From Campylobacterota bacterium (lineage in GTDB: Bacteria > Campylobacterota > Campylobacteria > Campylobacterales > Sulfurovaceae): a stretch of 7,399 bases of DNA. Below are positions 1-6,007 of this stretch, one piece after another. Position 1 is the first letter of the stretch. Each line of letters starts with the position of its first letter. The translations under genes were made by a program, and so were the position numbers. The stretch is taken from assembly GCA_011372825.1 (NCBI GenBank), contig DSAK01000168.1:1-7399 (forward strand), written 5' to 3'. The notes under the pieces are model-generated. The model searched no databases and was not told the DNA's origin. It saw only the letters and a program-made list of their open reading frames with translations.

Positions 1-1217
1 AATCTCTCAGCGATATTAGGATTGCTATCACTTCTTCTAGCTAGTGGAGAGATATCTATCGGGAAGTCTGTGATAAATGTAGGATTGATGAGTTTACTTT
101 CTACAAATGTATCAAAAAGTTCTGCTTGGAGGTAACCCAATGAGAGATTTTTATCCACTTCTATCCCATTTTCTTTCAAATACTTTAGTGCTTTTGTTTT
201 GTCATTAACAACATCTATAGGGACATTGCCAATGGAGCTAAGAGCATCTGTGTAAGAAATTTTTGCAAATGGTATTGCAAAATCAACTTCAAATTCACCA
301 TAAGGAAGTGTTGTTGGTAACTCTAATTCTCTAAAAAGATAGGCAAATAACTCTTGGGTTAAATCTATCAAATCTGTATATTTATGGTACGCCCAATAAA
401 ACTCTATCATGGTAAACTCTGGATTGTGGGTGTGATCCATGCCTTCGTTTCTGAAGTTACGATTTAATTCAAAAACTGCTTCCATGCCCCCAACGATAAG
501 TCTTTTGAGGTACAGTTCAGGAGCGATTCTGAGGTATCTCTCTACATCAAGAGCATTGTGGTGCGTTATAAATGGTCTCGCATTGGCTCCTCCAGGAATT
601 GGGTGAAGCATGGGTGTTTCAACTTCTAAAAATGCTTTACTTTCAAAAAATTTACGAATCAAAGATACTATGCGACTTCGAAGGACAAAGATATCTTTAA
701 CATCTGGATTCATAATCATATCGAGATATCTTTGACGGTATCGTATCTCTGGATCTTGAAGCCCATGAAATTTTGCAGGAAGTGGAAATATAGTTTTGGT
801 CACTATCTCAAAAGAAGAGCAGTGGAGAGTAAGCTCACCCGTTTGGGTCACAAAAGGATAACCAGTAGCTACAACGATATCTCCCACTTCAATGAGTTTT
901 TTTATGTTATTATAGTACCCCTCTGGCAAATCATCTCTACTGTAGTAGAGTTGTACTATACCATCGGTATCTTCGATTTTTGCAAACGCAGCTTTGCCCA
1001 TAATACGAAGTAGTTTTATGCGCCCTTTGAGTGTACACTCTTGAGTAGTATCTTTTCTCTCCCCTTCGGGAAGCTCCTTGACGTAGCTATAAGTATCAAA
1101 AAATATCTTTGAACTAGTAGCTTTTGGTATCTCATTTGGATAAGGATTGATTCCTAGATTTTTCAACTCTTGACTTTTTTTAATTCGCTCTTGGATGTAT
1201 TGGTTTTCAAATATCAA
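1..1217 (-). CDS. lysS: Lysine--tRNA ligase (class II), N-terminal 405 residues; 3' end outside the window
   Basis: Charges tRNA-Lys with lysine in the cytoplasm, using ATP. The frame stays open for 405 codons to the window edge; the family is usually about 500 residues, so motif 3 is not visible. An OB-fold anticodon-binding domain spans roughly residues 60-140. It is followed by the typical HGLQDPEIRYRQRYLD linker (151-166), class II motif 1 ending in FLEVETP (196-202), PGGANARPF (208-216) and motif 2 with RNFRNEG (253-259). The start is TTG at 1217-1215: there is no upstream ATG, an AAGGA ribosome binding site sits 6 bases upstream, and the N-terminus (MIFENQYIQERI, then LKNLGINPYP) resembles Campylobacter LysS. 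The binding site shares bases with the fur stop codon, so translation is probably coupled to fur. Identification is secure; the start is very likely. Confidence 0.96.
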   Translation of the reverse strand, partial: MIFENQYIQERIKKSQELKNLGINPYPNEIPKATSSKIFFDTYSYVKELPEGERKDTTQECTLKGRIKLLRIMGKAAFAKIEDTDGIVQLYYSRDDLPEGYYNNIKKLIEVGDIVVATGYPFVTQTGELTLHCSSFEIVTKTIFPLPAKFHGLQDPEIRYRQRYLDMIMNPDVKDIFVLRSRIVSLIRKFFESKAFLEVETPMLHPIPGGANARPFITHHNALDVERYLRIAPELYLKRLIVGGMEAVFELNRNFRNEGMDHTHNPEFTMIEFYWAYHKYTDLIDLTQELFAYLFRELELPTTLPYGEFEVDFAIPFAKISYTDALSSIGNVPIDVVNDKTKALKYLKENGIEVDKNLSLGYLQAELFDTFVESKLINPTFITDFPIDISPLARRSDSNPNIAER

Positions 1218-1226
1218 ATCTTTTCC

Positions 1227-1676
1227 TTAACTTTCAGATTTCTGGCATTCAGAGCATATACCGATAAGTTTCATGCTGTGGTCCGTCATCTTAAATTGAA
1301 ATTTTTGTGCGATTACTTTTTGTCTCTCTTCGATAATCTCGTCAAAAAACTCAAAAATCTTACCACACTTTATGCACACTAAGTGATCATGGTGTTTTTT
1401 GAGTCCAAGCTCGTACCGTTTACCTTGAGCACCAAAAGAGATAGAGGTGATAACCCCAGCATCTTCAAGTAGTGTTAGAGTACGATAAATTGTCGCTATA
1501 CCAATTGTGATGTTTGGATAGATATGTTTGAGGCGATCATTTATCTCTTCGGGTGTAAAATGCTCATCATGTTCATAGAGAAATTTCAAGATCAATTCTC
1601 TTTGGCTTGTAAATTTTAAACCATTTTCTTTAAGGAGATATTTGAAGTTTTCTAGTAATTTATTATAACTGATCAT
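1227..1676 (-). CDS. fur: Ferric uptake regulator, Fur family
   Basis: Metal-dependent DNA-binding repressor of iron uptake genes, 149 residues, the usual length. The winged helix is N-terminal, with recognition segment GIATIYRTLTLLE at 59-71. The dimerisation and metal-binding half carries HHDH (95-98) and two CXXC pairs, CIKC (101-104) and CSEC (141-144), which bind structural zinc in Fur proteins of this lineage. The regulatory-site residue in KIFEF is Glu109, as in Fur, rather than the Asp typical of PerR. The text closely resembles Campylobacter Fur, including TSISFGxxGKxYEL. The start ATG overlaps the cvpA stop (ATGA), and lysS follows 9 bases after the stop. The same fur-lysS adjacency is known in Campylobacter jejuni. 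A Fur paralogue such as PerR is the only serious alternative and is less likely. Confidence 0.93.
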   Translation of the reverse strand: MISYNKLLENFKYLLKENGLKFTSQRELILKFLYEHDEHFTPEEINDRLKHIYPNITIGIATIYRTLTLLEDAGVITSISFGAQGKRYELGLKKHHDHLVCIKCGKIFEFFDEIIEERQKVIAQKFQFKMTDHSMKLIGICSECQKSES

Positions 1677-2248
1677 GGTTTTGCCTTTGTTTTGTTGGCA
1701 ACATTTGATTGTTGTGCTGGTTTTTCATTTGCAAGGTTGAGAGTTTTATCTTGCAATTGTTTATAGTCTAAATTGATAAGAAATGAGCCACTTGCAACAA
1801 GTACAGGATAAAGAACGCTTTGTTTGATTGCGGGTGCGATGTTGTCCTTAACTAGTGCGATATTGGAAAGTGATGCAGCAATTAGAGCAAATATAACAAA
1901 GTATTTCCCCCCACCTGCTACCATTCCTAAAAGATTATTTAAAAATCCAAGCCCACTCAAATTTGTGAGTCTTGAGAGTACTTTGCCGATACTAATGGCA
2001 CTAGTCCATACGACAACAAGTATAATAAAAAAACCTATAAGAGTAAGGAGCGTTTTGTTTTCTATGGAGAAGATATTTGTATCGATAAATTCTCCAATTA
2101 TAGGGGAGAATCTAGAGCCGACAAAGACACCAGCTACTAGCCCAACAAGACCTAATGCCTCTTTAATAAATCCATTGAGAAATCCTTTGATACCCAATAA
2201 AAGGACAATAGAGCCAATAATAATATCAAAGTAGTTTATATCAGCCAT
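1673..2248 (-). CDS. cvpA: CvpA family inner-membrane protein
   Basis: Predicted inner-membrane protein of 191 residues. The name comes from E. coli CvpA, needed for colicin V production; its biochemical role is not settled. Four hydrophobic segments are visible, near residues 6-25, 29-45, 65-88 and 105-130, and the first begins with the family-typical NYFDIIIGSIVLLLGIKGF. The C-terminal 30 residues are hydrophilic, rich in Lys, Asn and Ala, and probably cytoplasmic. I chose ATG at 2248. A TTG one codon upstream (2251) is also possible; the weak binding site TAGGTA serves either. It overlaps fur by four bases and follows pilT after a short gap that contains a promoter-like box. CvpA directly upstream of fur also occurs in Campylobacter. 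Confidence 0.87.
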   Translation of the reverse strand: MADINYFDIIIGSIVLLLGIKGFLNGFIKEALGLVGLVAGVFVGSRFSPIIGEFIDTNIFSIENKTLLTLIGFFIILVVVWTSAISIGKVLSRLTNLSGLGFLNNLLGMVAGGGKYFVIFALIAASLSNIALVKDNIAPAIKQSVLYPVLVASGSFLINLDYKQLQDKTLNLANEKPAQQSNVANKTKAKP

Positions 2249-2277
2249 CAAAAATTACCTACCATAAAAAATATCAT

Positions 2278-2300
2278 ATTATATCTTAGCTATAGTAAAA
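2278..2300 (-). promoter_or_regulatory. Candidate promoter for cvpA-fur-lysS
   Basis: The 58-base gap between pilT and cvpA reads, on the minus strand, AAGATATAATATGATATT, with a perfect TATAAT at 2283-2278 about 30 bases before the cvpA ATG. A T-rich stretch lies upstream (2301-2296). There is no clear -35 hexamer, which is normal for sigma-70 promoters in Campylobacterota. It would let fur and lysS be transcribed apart from gatC and pilT. This is inference from a short motif in AT-rich DNA. Confidence 0.45.
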
Positions 2301-2306
2301 AGCCTC

Positions 2307-3377
2307 TTAGTAAGGTCGTGGTACAAGTTTGGCTATCTCATCTGGTTTGTTTGCAAATTGGAATGCATTTTCTCGCGATATTACCCCTTGCTTGACCAGA
2401 TTAACAAGAGCTTGAGTTTGTGTTTGCATCCCTGTCTCTTCTTGACCAAGTTGCATTTGAGAATAGATTTGGTGTACTTTGTCTTCGCGGATTAGATTTG
2501 CTATGGCGTGGTTCGTCACTAATATTTCTGCAGCTGCTACCCTGCCGCCACCAATTTTTGGCAAAAGGGATTGGGCGATAACTGCTACTAATGAAGTAGA
2601 GAGCATAGCTCTGATTTGGGATTGTTCGTCACCACTAAATACATCGATGATTCTGTTTACTGTTCCTGCTGCTGAGCTTGTATGAAGTGTTCCAAAAACA
2701 AGGTGGCCAGTTTCAGCTGCTGTTAGAGCAGCTTCTATGGTCTCTTTGTCACGCATCTCCCCGATGAGAATTACATCAGGGTCTTGTCTAAGGGCGTATT
2801 TGAGAGCGGTTGCAAATGATCTTGTATCTTCACCTATGCCACGGTGAGAAAAAACAGACTTTTGATTTTGGTGAATAAACTCTACAGGGTCCTCTATCGT
2901 GATGATATGTTTTTGTTCAGTTTTATTGATTTCGTTTAGCATTGCAGCAAGTGTAGTGGACTTACCAGAACCAGTAGGACCTGTGACAAGGATAAGACCT
3001 TTTTCTCTTTTTATGAGTTTCTTGTAAACGCTAGGGGCTTTGAGGTCATCAAGTGACGGGATTGAGATAGGGATTGTTCTAAATGCAGCTGCAATATCAC
3101 CTAGTGTACGGTAGTAATTTGCTCTAAATCTACCAATTTTTGGCAAGAGAAGTGCAAAATCAAGCTCATCAAACTCTTCGAAGTGTCGCTTTTGTTTTTC
3201 GGTGATTAGGGAGTAGCACATCTCTTCGATATCCTCTCCTGTTAGTTTTGGTAAATTAACAGGCTTTAAAGAGCCATCAAGCCTTATGAGAGGTTCACTT
3301 CTGCTAACTAGATGTAAATCTGAAGCACCATATGCAACAACACTTTGGAGGAGTTTTTTGATATTGGATTCGGACAT
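2307..3377 (-). CDS. pilT: PilT-type secretion/retraction ATPase
   Basis: Hexameric ATPase of the PilT/GspE family, 356 residues, full length for PilT. In type IV pilus systems PilT drives pilus retraction from the cytoplasmic face of the inner membrane. The N-terminal PAS-like domain includes ASDLHLVSRSEPLIRLDG (18-35). The motor domain has Walker A GPTGSGKST (133-141), Asp box TIEDPVEF (160-167), Walker B DVILIGEMRD (201-210) and His box TGHLVFGTLHTSSA (223-236). Near the C-terminus are AIANLIRE and GMQTQTQAL, close to the AIRNLIRE and GMQTxxQ motifs that mark PilT rather than PilB. ATG at 3377 has AAGGA 7 bases upstream. It lies 21 bases after gatC and before cvpA, with no pilus gene in the window. 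PilT-like is certain; a pilus retraction role is inferred. Confidence 0.94.
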   Translation of the reverse strand: MSESNIKKLLQSVVAYGASDLHLVSRSEPLIRLDGSLKPVNLPKLTGEDIEEMCYSLITEKQKRHFEEFDELDFALLLPKIGRFRANYYRTLGDIAAAFRTIPISIPSLDDLKAPSVYKKLIKREKGLILVTGPTGSGKSTTLAAMLNEINKTEQKHIITIEDPVEFIHQNQKSVFSHRGIGEDTRSFATALKYALRQDPDVILIGEMRDKETIEAALTAAETGHLVFGTLHTSSAAGTVNRIIDVFSGDEQSQIRAMLSTSLVAVIAQSLLPKIGGGRVAAAEILVTNHAIANLIREDKVHQIYSQMQLGQEETGMQTQTQALVNLVKQGVISRENAFQFANKPDEIAKLVPRPY

Positions 3378-3398
3378 ATTTATTCCTTTGTGAAATTT

Positions 3399-3689
3399 TT
3401 ATTCAATAATTGCTGGGACTATAAAAAAATCATTTTCAGATTCTGGAGCATTGTTTAAAATCTTTTTGGATATCTCTTCTTGTGAAGATGGCTCGTCTAA
3501 ACGCATTGGGGTTCCACCTGTGAGAGTTGAGAAGGATGCGTCCAGATTTGCAGTGTCAAGTTCATTTAAATTTTCGACATAAGTGACTATTTCAGATAGT
3601 TGAGATATTATCTCTGCTTTTTTCTCTTCGGCGATGTGTAGATGCGAAAGTTTTTCCAATTTCGCTAATACGGTGTTGTCTATTTGCAA
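3399..3689 (-). CDS. gatC: Asp/Glu-tRNA(Asn/Gln) amidotransferase subunit C
   Basis: Small subunit of the GatCAB amidotransferase, which turns misacylated Glu-tRNA-Gln and Asp-tRNA-Asn into the correct Gln and Asn forms; GatC holds the A and B subunits together. The 96-residue length is typical. Visible family features are LEKLSHLHI (11-19), QLSEIVTYVENLNELDT (29-45) and the proline-containing tail region TPMRLDEP followed by a short helix and the ending FFIVPAIIE. The start is TTG at 3689: it gives MQID, the usual beginning of GatC in this lineage, and has AAGG 7 bases upstream. It is the first gene of the leftward run and follows a TATAAT box. gatA and gatB are not in the window, which is common for this group. 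Confidence 0.93.
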   Translation of the reverse strand: MQIDNTVLAKLEKLSHLHIAEEKKAEIISQLSEIVTYVENLNELDTANLDASFSTLTGGTPMRLDEPSSQEEISKKILNNAPESENDFFIVPAIIE

Positions 3690-3726
3690 AATCTCCCCTT
3701 TGAGGTATAATTTGAGATATTTTATT

Positions 3727-3732
3727 ATTATA
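3727..3732 (-). promoter_or_regulatory. Candidate -10 box for the gatC run
   Basis: Read on the minus strand, the AT-rich intergenic region contains a perfect TATAAT at 3732-3727, 38 bases before the gatC TTG. No -35 box stands out. It is the only consensus -10 upstream of gatC and would start the gatC-pilT-cvpA-fur-lysS transcript. The surrounding DNA is nearly all A and T, so chance matches are easy. Confidence 0.4.
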
Positions 3733-3750
3733 TATTAAATTTGTTTAAGA

Positions 3751-3756
3751 TATAAC
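3751..3756 (+). promoter_or_regulatory. Candidate -10 box for the FTR-rhodanese-dapE-kinase run
   Basis: TATAAC (five of six to consensus) follows TTTAAGA, 30 bases before the ATG of the FTR-like gene, with AT-rich DNA upstream that could stand in for a -35 box. It is back to back with the gatC box about 20 bases away, so both transcripts would leave from one region of under 100 bases. The ribosome binding site GAAAGG (3774-3779) lies 7 bases before the ATG. Confidence 0.4.
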
Positions 3757-3786
3757 TACATGACAAAAAAATAGAAAGGTTAGAGA

Positions 3787-4143
3787 ATGGAACAGTTAGA
3801 TATGAGTTCTCCAGAGTTCTTAGAGGAGTTAGCTAAGACAAAAAAGTTTACCGACAAGGTATGTAGTCAGTTTGGTTATATGTACCATCCAAATGATGAT
3901 GTAAATGAGGGTGTAATACTAGGCTTGGCACGACATAAAGTACTTTATGGCAAGAGATTTTGCCCATGTTTTATGGTGGTTACTGATACAGAAAATAGCG
4001 GTAAATTTAAAAGTGCTGATGATAGAGTTTGTCCATGTAAACCTGCTTTGGAGCATGAGATACCAAAGGAAGGAAAATGTCACTGTGGTATATTCTGTAC
4101 TCCTGAGTATGTAGCTTCTCAGATGGAAATTAAAGGGCTATGA
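3787..4143 (+). CDS. Ferredoxin-thioredoxin reductase catalytic (beta) subunit-like protein
   Basis: Small iron-sulfur protein of 118 residues. In cyanobacteria and plastids this family takes electrons from ferredoxin through a 4Fe-4S centre next to a disulfide and reduces thioredoxin. The hallmark cysteine pattern is present in order: CPC (59-61), CPC (82-84), CHC (98-100). By alignment with the plant-type enzyme, Cys59, 82, 84 and 98 would hold the cluster, and Cys61 and Cys100 would form the active disulfide. The spacings are 20 and 13 residues, longer than the classical 16 and 8. Two further cysteines, 26 and 104, are visible. There is no signal peptide or membrane segment, so it is cytoplasmic. 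No variable subunit gene lies nearby. A rhodanese begins 3 bases after the stop. Family assignment is strong; its partner and substrate are unknown. Confidence 0.88.
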   Translation: MEQLDMSSPEFLEELAKTKKFTDKVCSQFGYMYHPNDDVNEGVILGLARHKVLYGKRFCPCFMVVTDTENSGKFKSADDRVCPCKPALEHEIPKEGKCHCGIFCTPEYVASQMEIKGL

Positions 4144-4146
4144 TTG

Positions 4147-4512
4147 ATGCAGAAAATTGCACCTGAAATCACCTCCAAACAGCTTATAGATCTACTTGAA
4201 AAACGCTCAAAAAAAGAGATAGATTTTTTATTAGTTGATGTAAGAGAGCCAGCGGAGTATGCTATGGGATATATCCAAGGTGTTGATATCCTTAAGCCCA
4301 CTTCACTTTTTCGTCAGTGGGCACCATCTTTTCTTGAAGAGACTAAAAATAAAAATGTAATTTTTACTTGCCGTACAGGGAGTCGAAGTGGGCAAATACA
4401 GGCTATCTTTTCCCACAATGGTCACCAAGGTGCAATAAACCATATAGGTGGCATAATGTCCTACAGCGGACAAATTACAATCCCAAAAGGAGATTTATAT
4501 GAACACCGTTGA
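4147..4512 (+). CDS. Single-domain rhodanese-like sulfurtransferase
   Basis: Cytoplasmic protein of 121 residues made of one rhodanese domain. The usual signatures are in place: LLVDVREPAEYAMGYIQG (28-45), the active-site loop CRTGSRS with catalytic Cys75 and Arg80, and a C-terminal IGGIMSYSG resembling the common GGxxxW ending. Such proteins carry sulfane sulfur as a cysteine persulfide; the donor and acceptor cannot be read from sequence. I chose ATG at 4147; a TTG one codon upstream directly follows the previous stop and is nearly as good, since AAAGGG (4132-4137) could serve both. Its last 14 bases overlap the start of dapE, so the two are probably translationally coupled. Adjacency to the FTR-like gene suggests a shared thiol or sulfur role, but that is inference. 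Confidence 0.9.
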   Translation: MQKIAPEITSKQLIDLLEKRSKKEIDFLLVDVREPAEYAMGYIQGVDILKPTSLFRQWAPSFLEETKNKNVIFTCRTGSRSGQIQAIFSHNGHQGAINHIGGIMSYSGQITIPKGDLYEHR

Positions 4513-5611
4513 TTTGTTGTTGGCTCTTTTGGGGCGTAAATCTATCACTCCAGATGATGGAGGAATATTGGAGCTTGTCGCTTCTTATTTGGATGAGTAT
4601 GAACCTATTTGGTTTAATAAAAATGGGGTAAAAAATCTTTTTTTAACGCGTAAATTTCAAGATGAAGGTATCCATTTTTGTTTTGCAGGACATGTTGATG
4701 TTGTGCCGCCAGGAGATGGATGGAATACAGATCCGTTTGTGCCAAGGGTTGAAGATGGAGTGATATATGCCAGAGGAGCACAAGATATGAAAAGCGGTGT
4801 TGCTGCGATGACAACAGCACTTAAGCAGGCAAGTGATTTTCAAGGGAGACTCTCTTTGTTGCTTACTTCAGACGAGGAGGGCGATGCAGTTGATGGGACA
4901 CAAGCGGTGCTAGAGCATCTAAGAGATATCAATCTTCTTCCTGATTACTCCATCGTTGCTGAGCCTACATGTGAAGTGAAGTTTGGCGATGCCATAAAGG
5001 TTGGACGAAGAGGTTCAGTCAATGGAACGGTTTGGATAGAGGGGAGGCAAGGGCATGTGGCATACCCAGAAAAATCACTCAATCCTGTAGATATCTTAGC
5101 CCCTAGACTCTCATTGCTAAGTGGTGCAAAGTTAGATAGTGGAGATGAGGTATTTGCCCCTAGCCAGATAGTAGTTACTGATATTCGTGGTGGTATGGAG
5201 GTGACCAATGTCACCCCTTCTAGTGTGAAATTGATGTTTAATATCCGCAATTCAACCAAAACAACGATAGAAGATATACGTCTGTATATAGAAGATATTT
5301 TTGACAATACGCAATTTCGCCTTGAGCTAAAACAATCAGCATTTCCATTTGTAACAAAGAGCGATTCGCTCATTGCAAGCACACTTATAGATTCGATAAA
5401 TTCTTTGTGTCATGTAGTGCCAAAATGTTCAACAGCAGGCGGAACAAGTGATGCTAGATTTATCGCAAATTATGGTATAGAAGTAGTAGAGTTTGGTGTC
5501 AAAAATGACCGTATTCATGGTGCAAATGAGTGTGTGGCGATAGAAGATGTAGAAGCGCTCCATGGAGTGTTTTGTAATGTTATTTCAAATTTAGATAAGG
5601 CAAGTAAATAA
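4499..5611 (+). CDS. dapE: Succinyl-diaminopimelate desuccinylase
   Basis: Zinc peptidase-family (M20) enzyme that removes succinate from N-succinyl-LL-diaminopimelate, giving LL-diaminopimelate for lysine and peptidoglycan synthesis. It has 370 residues, normal for DapE. The metal and catalytic residues are all present: His65 and Asp67 in GHVDVVPPGDGW, bridging Asp96 in ARGAQDMKSG, catalytic Glu126 with metal ligand Glu127 in SDEEGDA, Glu155 in AEPT and His340 in HGANE. The lid domain begins near RRGSVNGTVWIEGRQGHVAYP (about 168-188), and GGTSDARF is also characteristic. ATG at 4499 has AGGAG 6 bases upstream. The start lies inside the rhodanese gene, and the stop TAA shares its last base with the next ATG. 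No other lysine pathway gene is in the window. Confidence 0.95.
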   Translation: MNTVDLLLALLGRKSITPDDGGILELVASYLDEYEPIWFNKNGVKNLFLTRKFQDEGIHFCFAGHVDVVPPGDGWNTDPFVPRVEDGVIYARGAQDMKSGVAAMTTALKQASDFQGRLSLLLTSDEEGDAVDGTQAVLEHLRDINLLPDYSIVAEPTCEVKFGDAIKVGRRGSVNGTVWIEGRQGHVAYPEKSLNPVDILAPRLSLLSGAKLDSGDEVFAPSQIVVTDIRGGMEVTNVTPSSVKLMFNIRNSTKTTIEDIRLYIEDIFDNTQFRLELKQSAFPFVTKSDSLIASTLIDSINSLCHVVPKCSTAGGTSDARFIANYGIEVVEFGVKNDRIHGANECVAIEDVEALHGVFCNVISNLDKASK

Positions 5612-6002
5612 TGAAAAAAATATTAGTTTTTATTTTGGTAGCTATAGGTACCATTTTTGCATCAGAATTAAAATGGCACACAGACATAAAAGTCGCTTAC
5701 GAAGAGGCAAGTGAATATAATCAAACTATGCATGATATTTGCAGAGAGCACCTCGTGTTGTAGGTGCAAAAAATAAAGAGGATTGCATTTTCTGATACAC
5801 AAGTTAAAGAGCGACTAGAGACTATGGTAGTAGTTTGGGCAATGAGAGAAGATAGAAAAGCATTGAGTGATTTTCCTTATGTCAAATGGGTTTTAACTAT
5901 CTTTTTTGTTACCCCAAATCATGAAATAAATCAAACAATTACGGATTATTTTGATGCTAGTGATTTTTGAGCTATCTTGATGATTTGCAAAAATCCAAAT
6001 AG
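5611..6002 (+). pseudogene. Broken exported thioredoxin-like gene (three small indels)
   Basis: The ATG overlaps the dapE stop (TAATG). The first frame encodes a signal peptide (MKKILVFILVAIGTIFA, probable cleavage before SEL) and about 33 further residues, then hits TAG at 5761-5763. In the +1 frame, 5726-5773 encodes LCMIFAESTSCCRCKK, with a CXXC redox motif (Cys-Cys-Arg-Cys). The original frame resumes as IKRIAFSDTQVKERL and runs through DFPYVKWVLTIFFVTP to TGA at 5968. Adding one T to the T5 run at 5963-5967 gives DFLSYLDDLQKSK and a stop at 6000-6002, 5 bases before the kinase ATG. The rebuilt protein of about 130 residues looks like a periplasmic thioredoxin-fold protein. The cis-Pro expected before TIFFV is replaced by Leu. 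The intact remnant 5764-5970 could be miscalled as a separate gene. True decay is favoured, but sequencing error is not excluded. Confidence 0.78.
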
Positions 6003-6007
6003 GAGAA

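Noticed and set aside
732..1382. Plus-strand reading frames (732-1013 and 1170-1382) opposite lysS and fur.
   Set aside because: Both lie fully opposite well-supported conserved genes and show no family resemblance.
1824..2234. Long plus-strand reading frame opposite cvpA (136 codons).
   Set aside because: It is the complement of a clear CvpA gene, with no recognisable domain and no ribosome binding site; a shadow.
2268..2290. A near-palindromic AT-rich stretch (GATAT, six bases, ATATT) overlapping the cvpA -10 box, considered as a Fur box for autoregulation.
   Set aside because: It fits the 19-base GATAAT-repeat consensus poorly, and such partial palindromes are common in AT-rich DNA.
4945..5382. 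Long minus-strand reading frame opposite dapE (145 codons).
   Set aside because: It mirrors the conserved dapE coding sequence; composition is that of an antisense shadow.
5764..5970. A 68-codon frame starting at GTG, readable as a separate small protein.
   Set aside because: It lies in the same frame as 5611-5763, has no good ribosome binding site, and its content is the C-terminal part of a thioredoxin fold, so it is a remnant.
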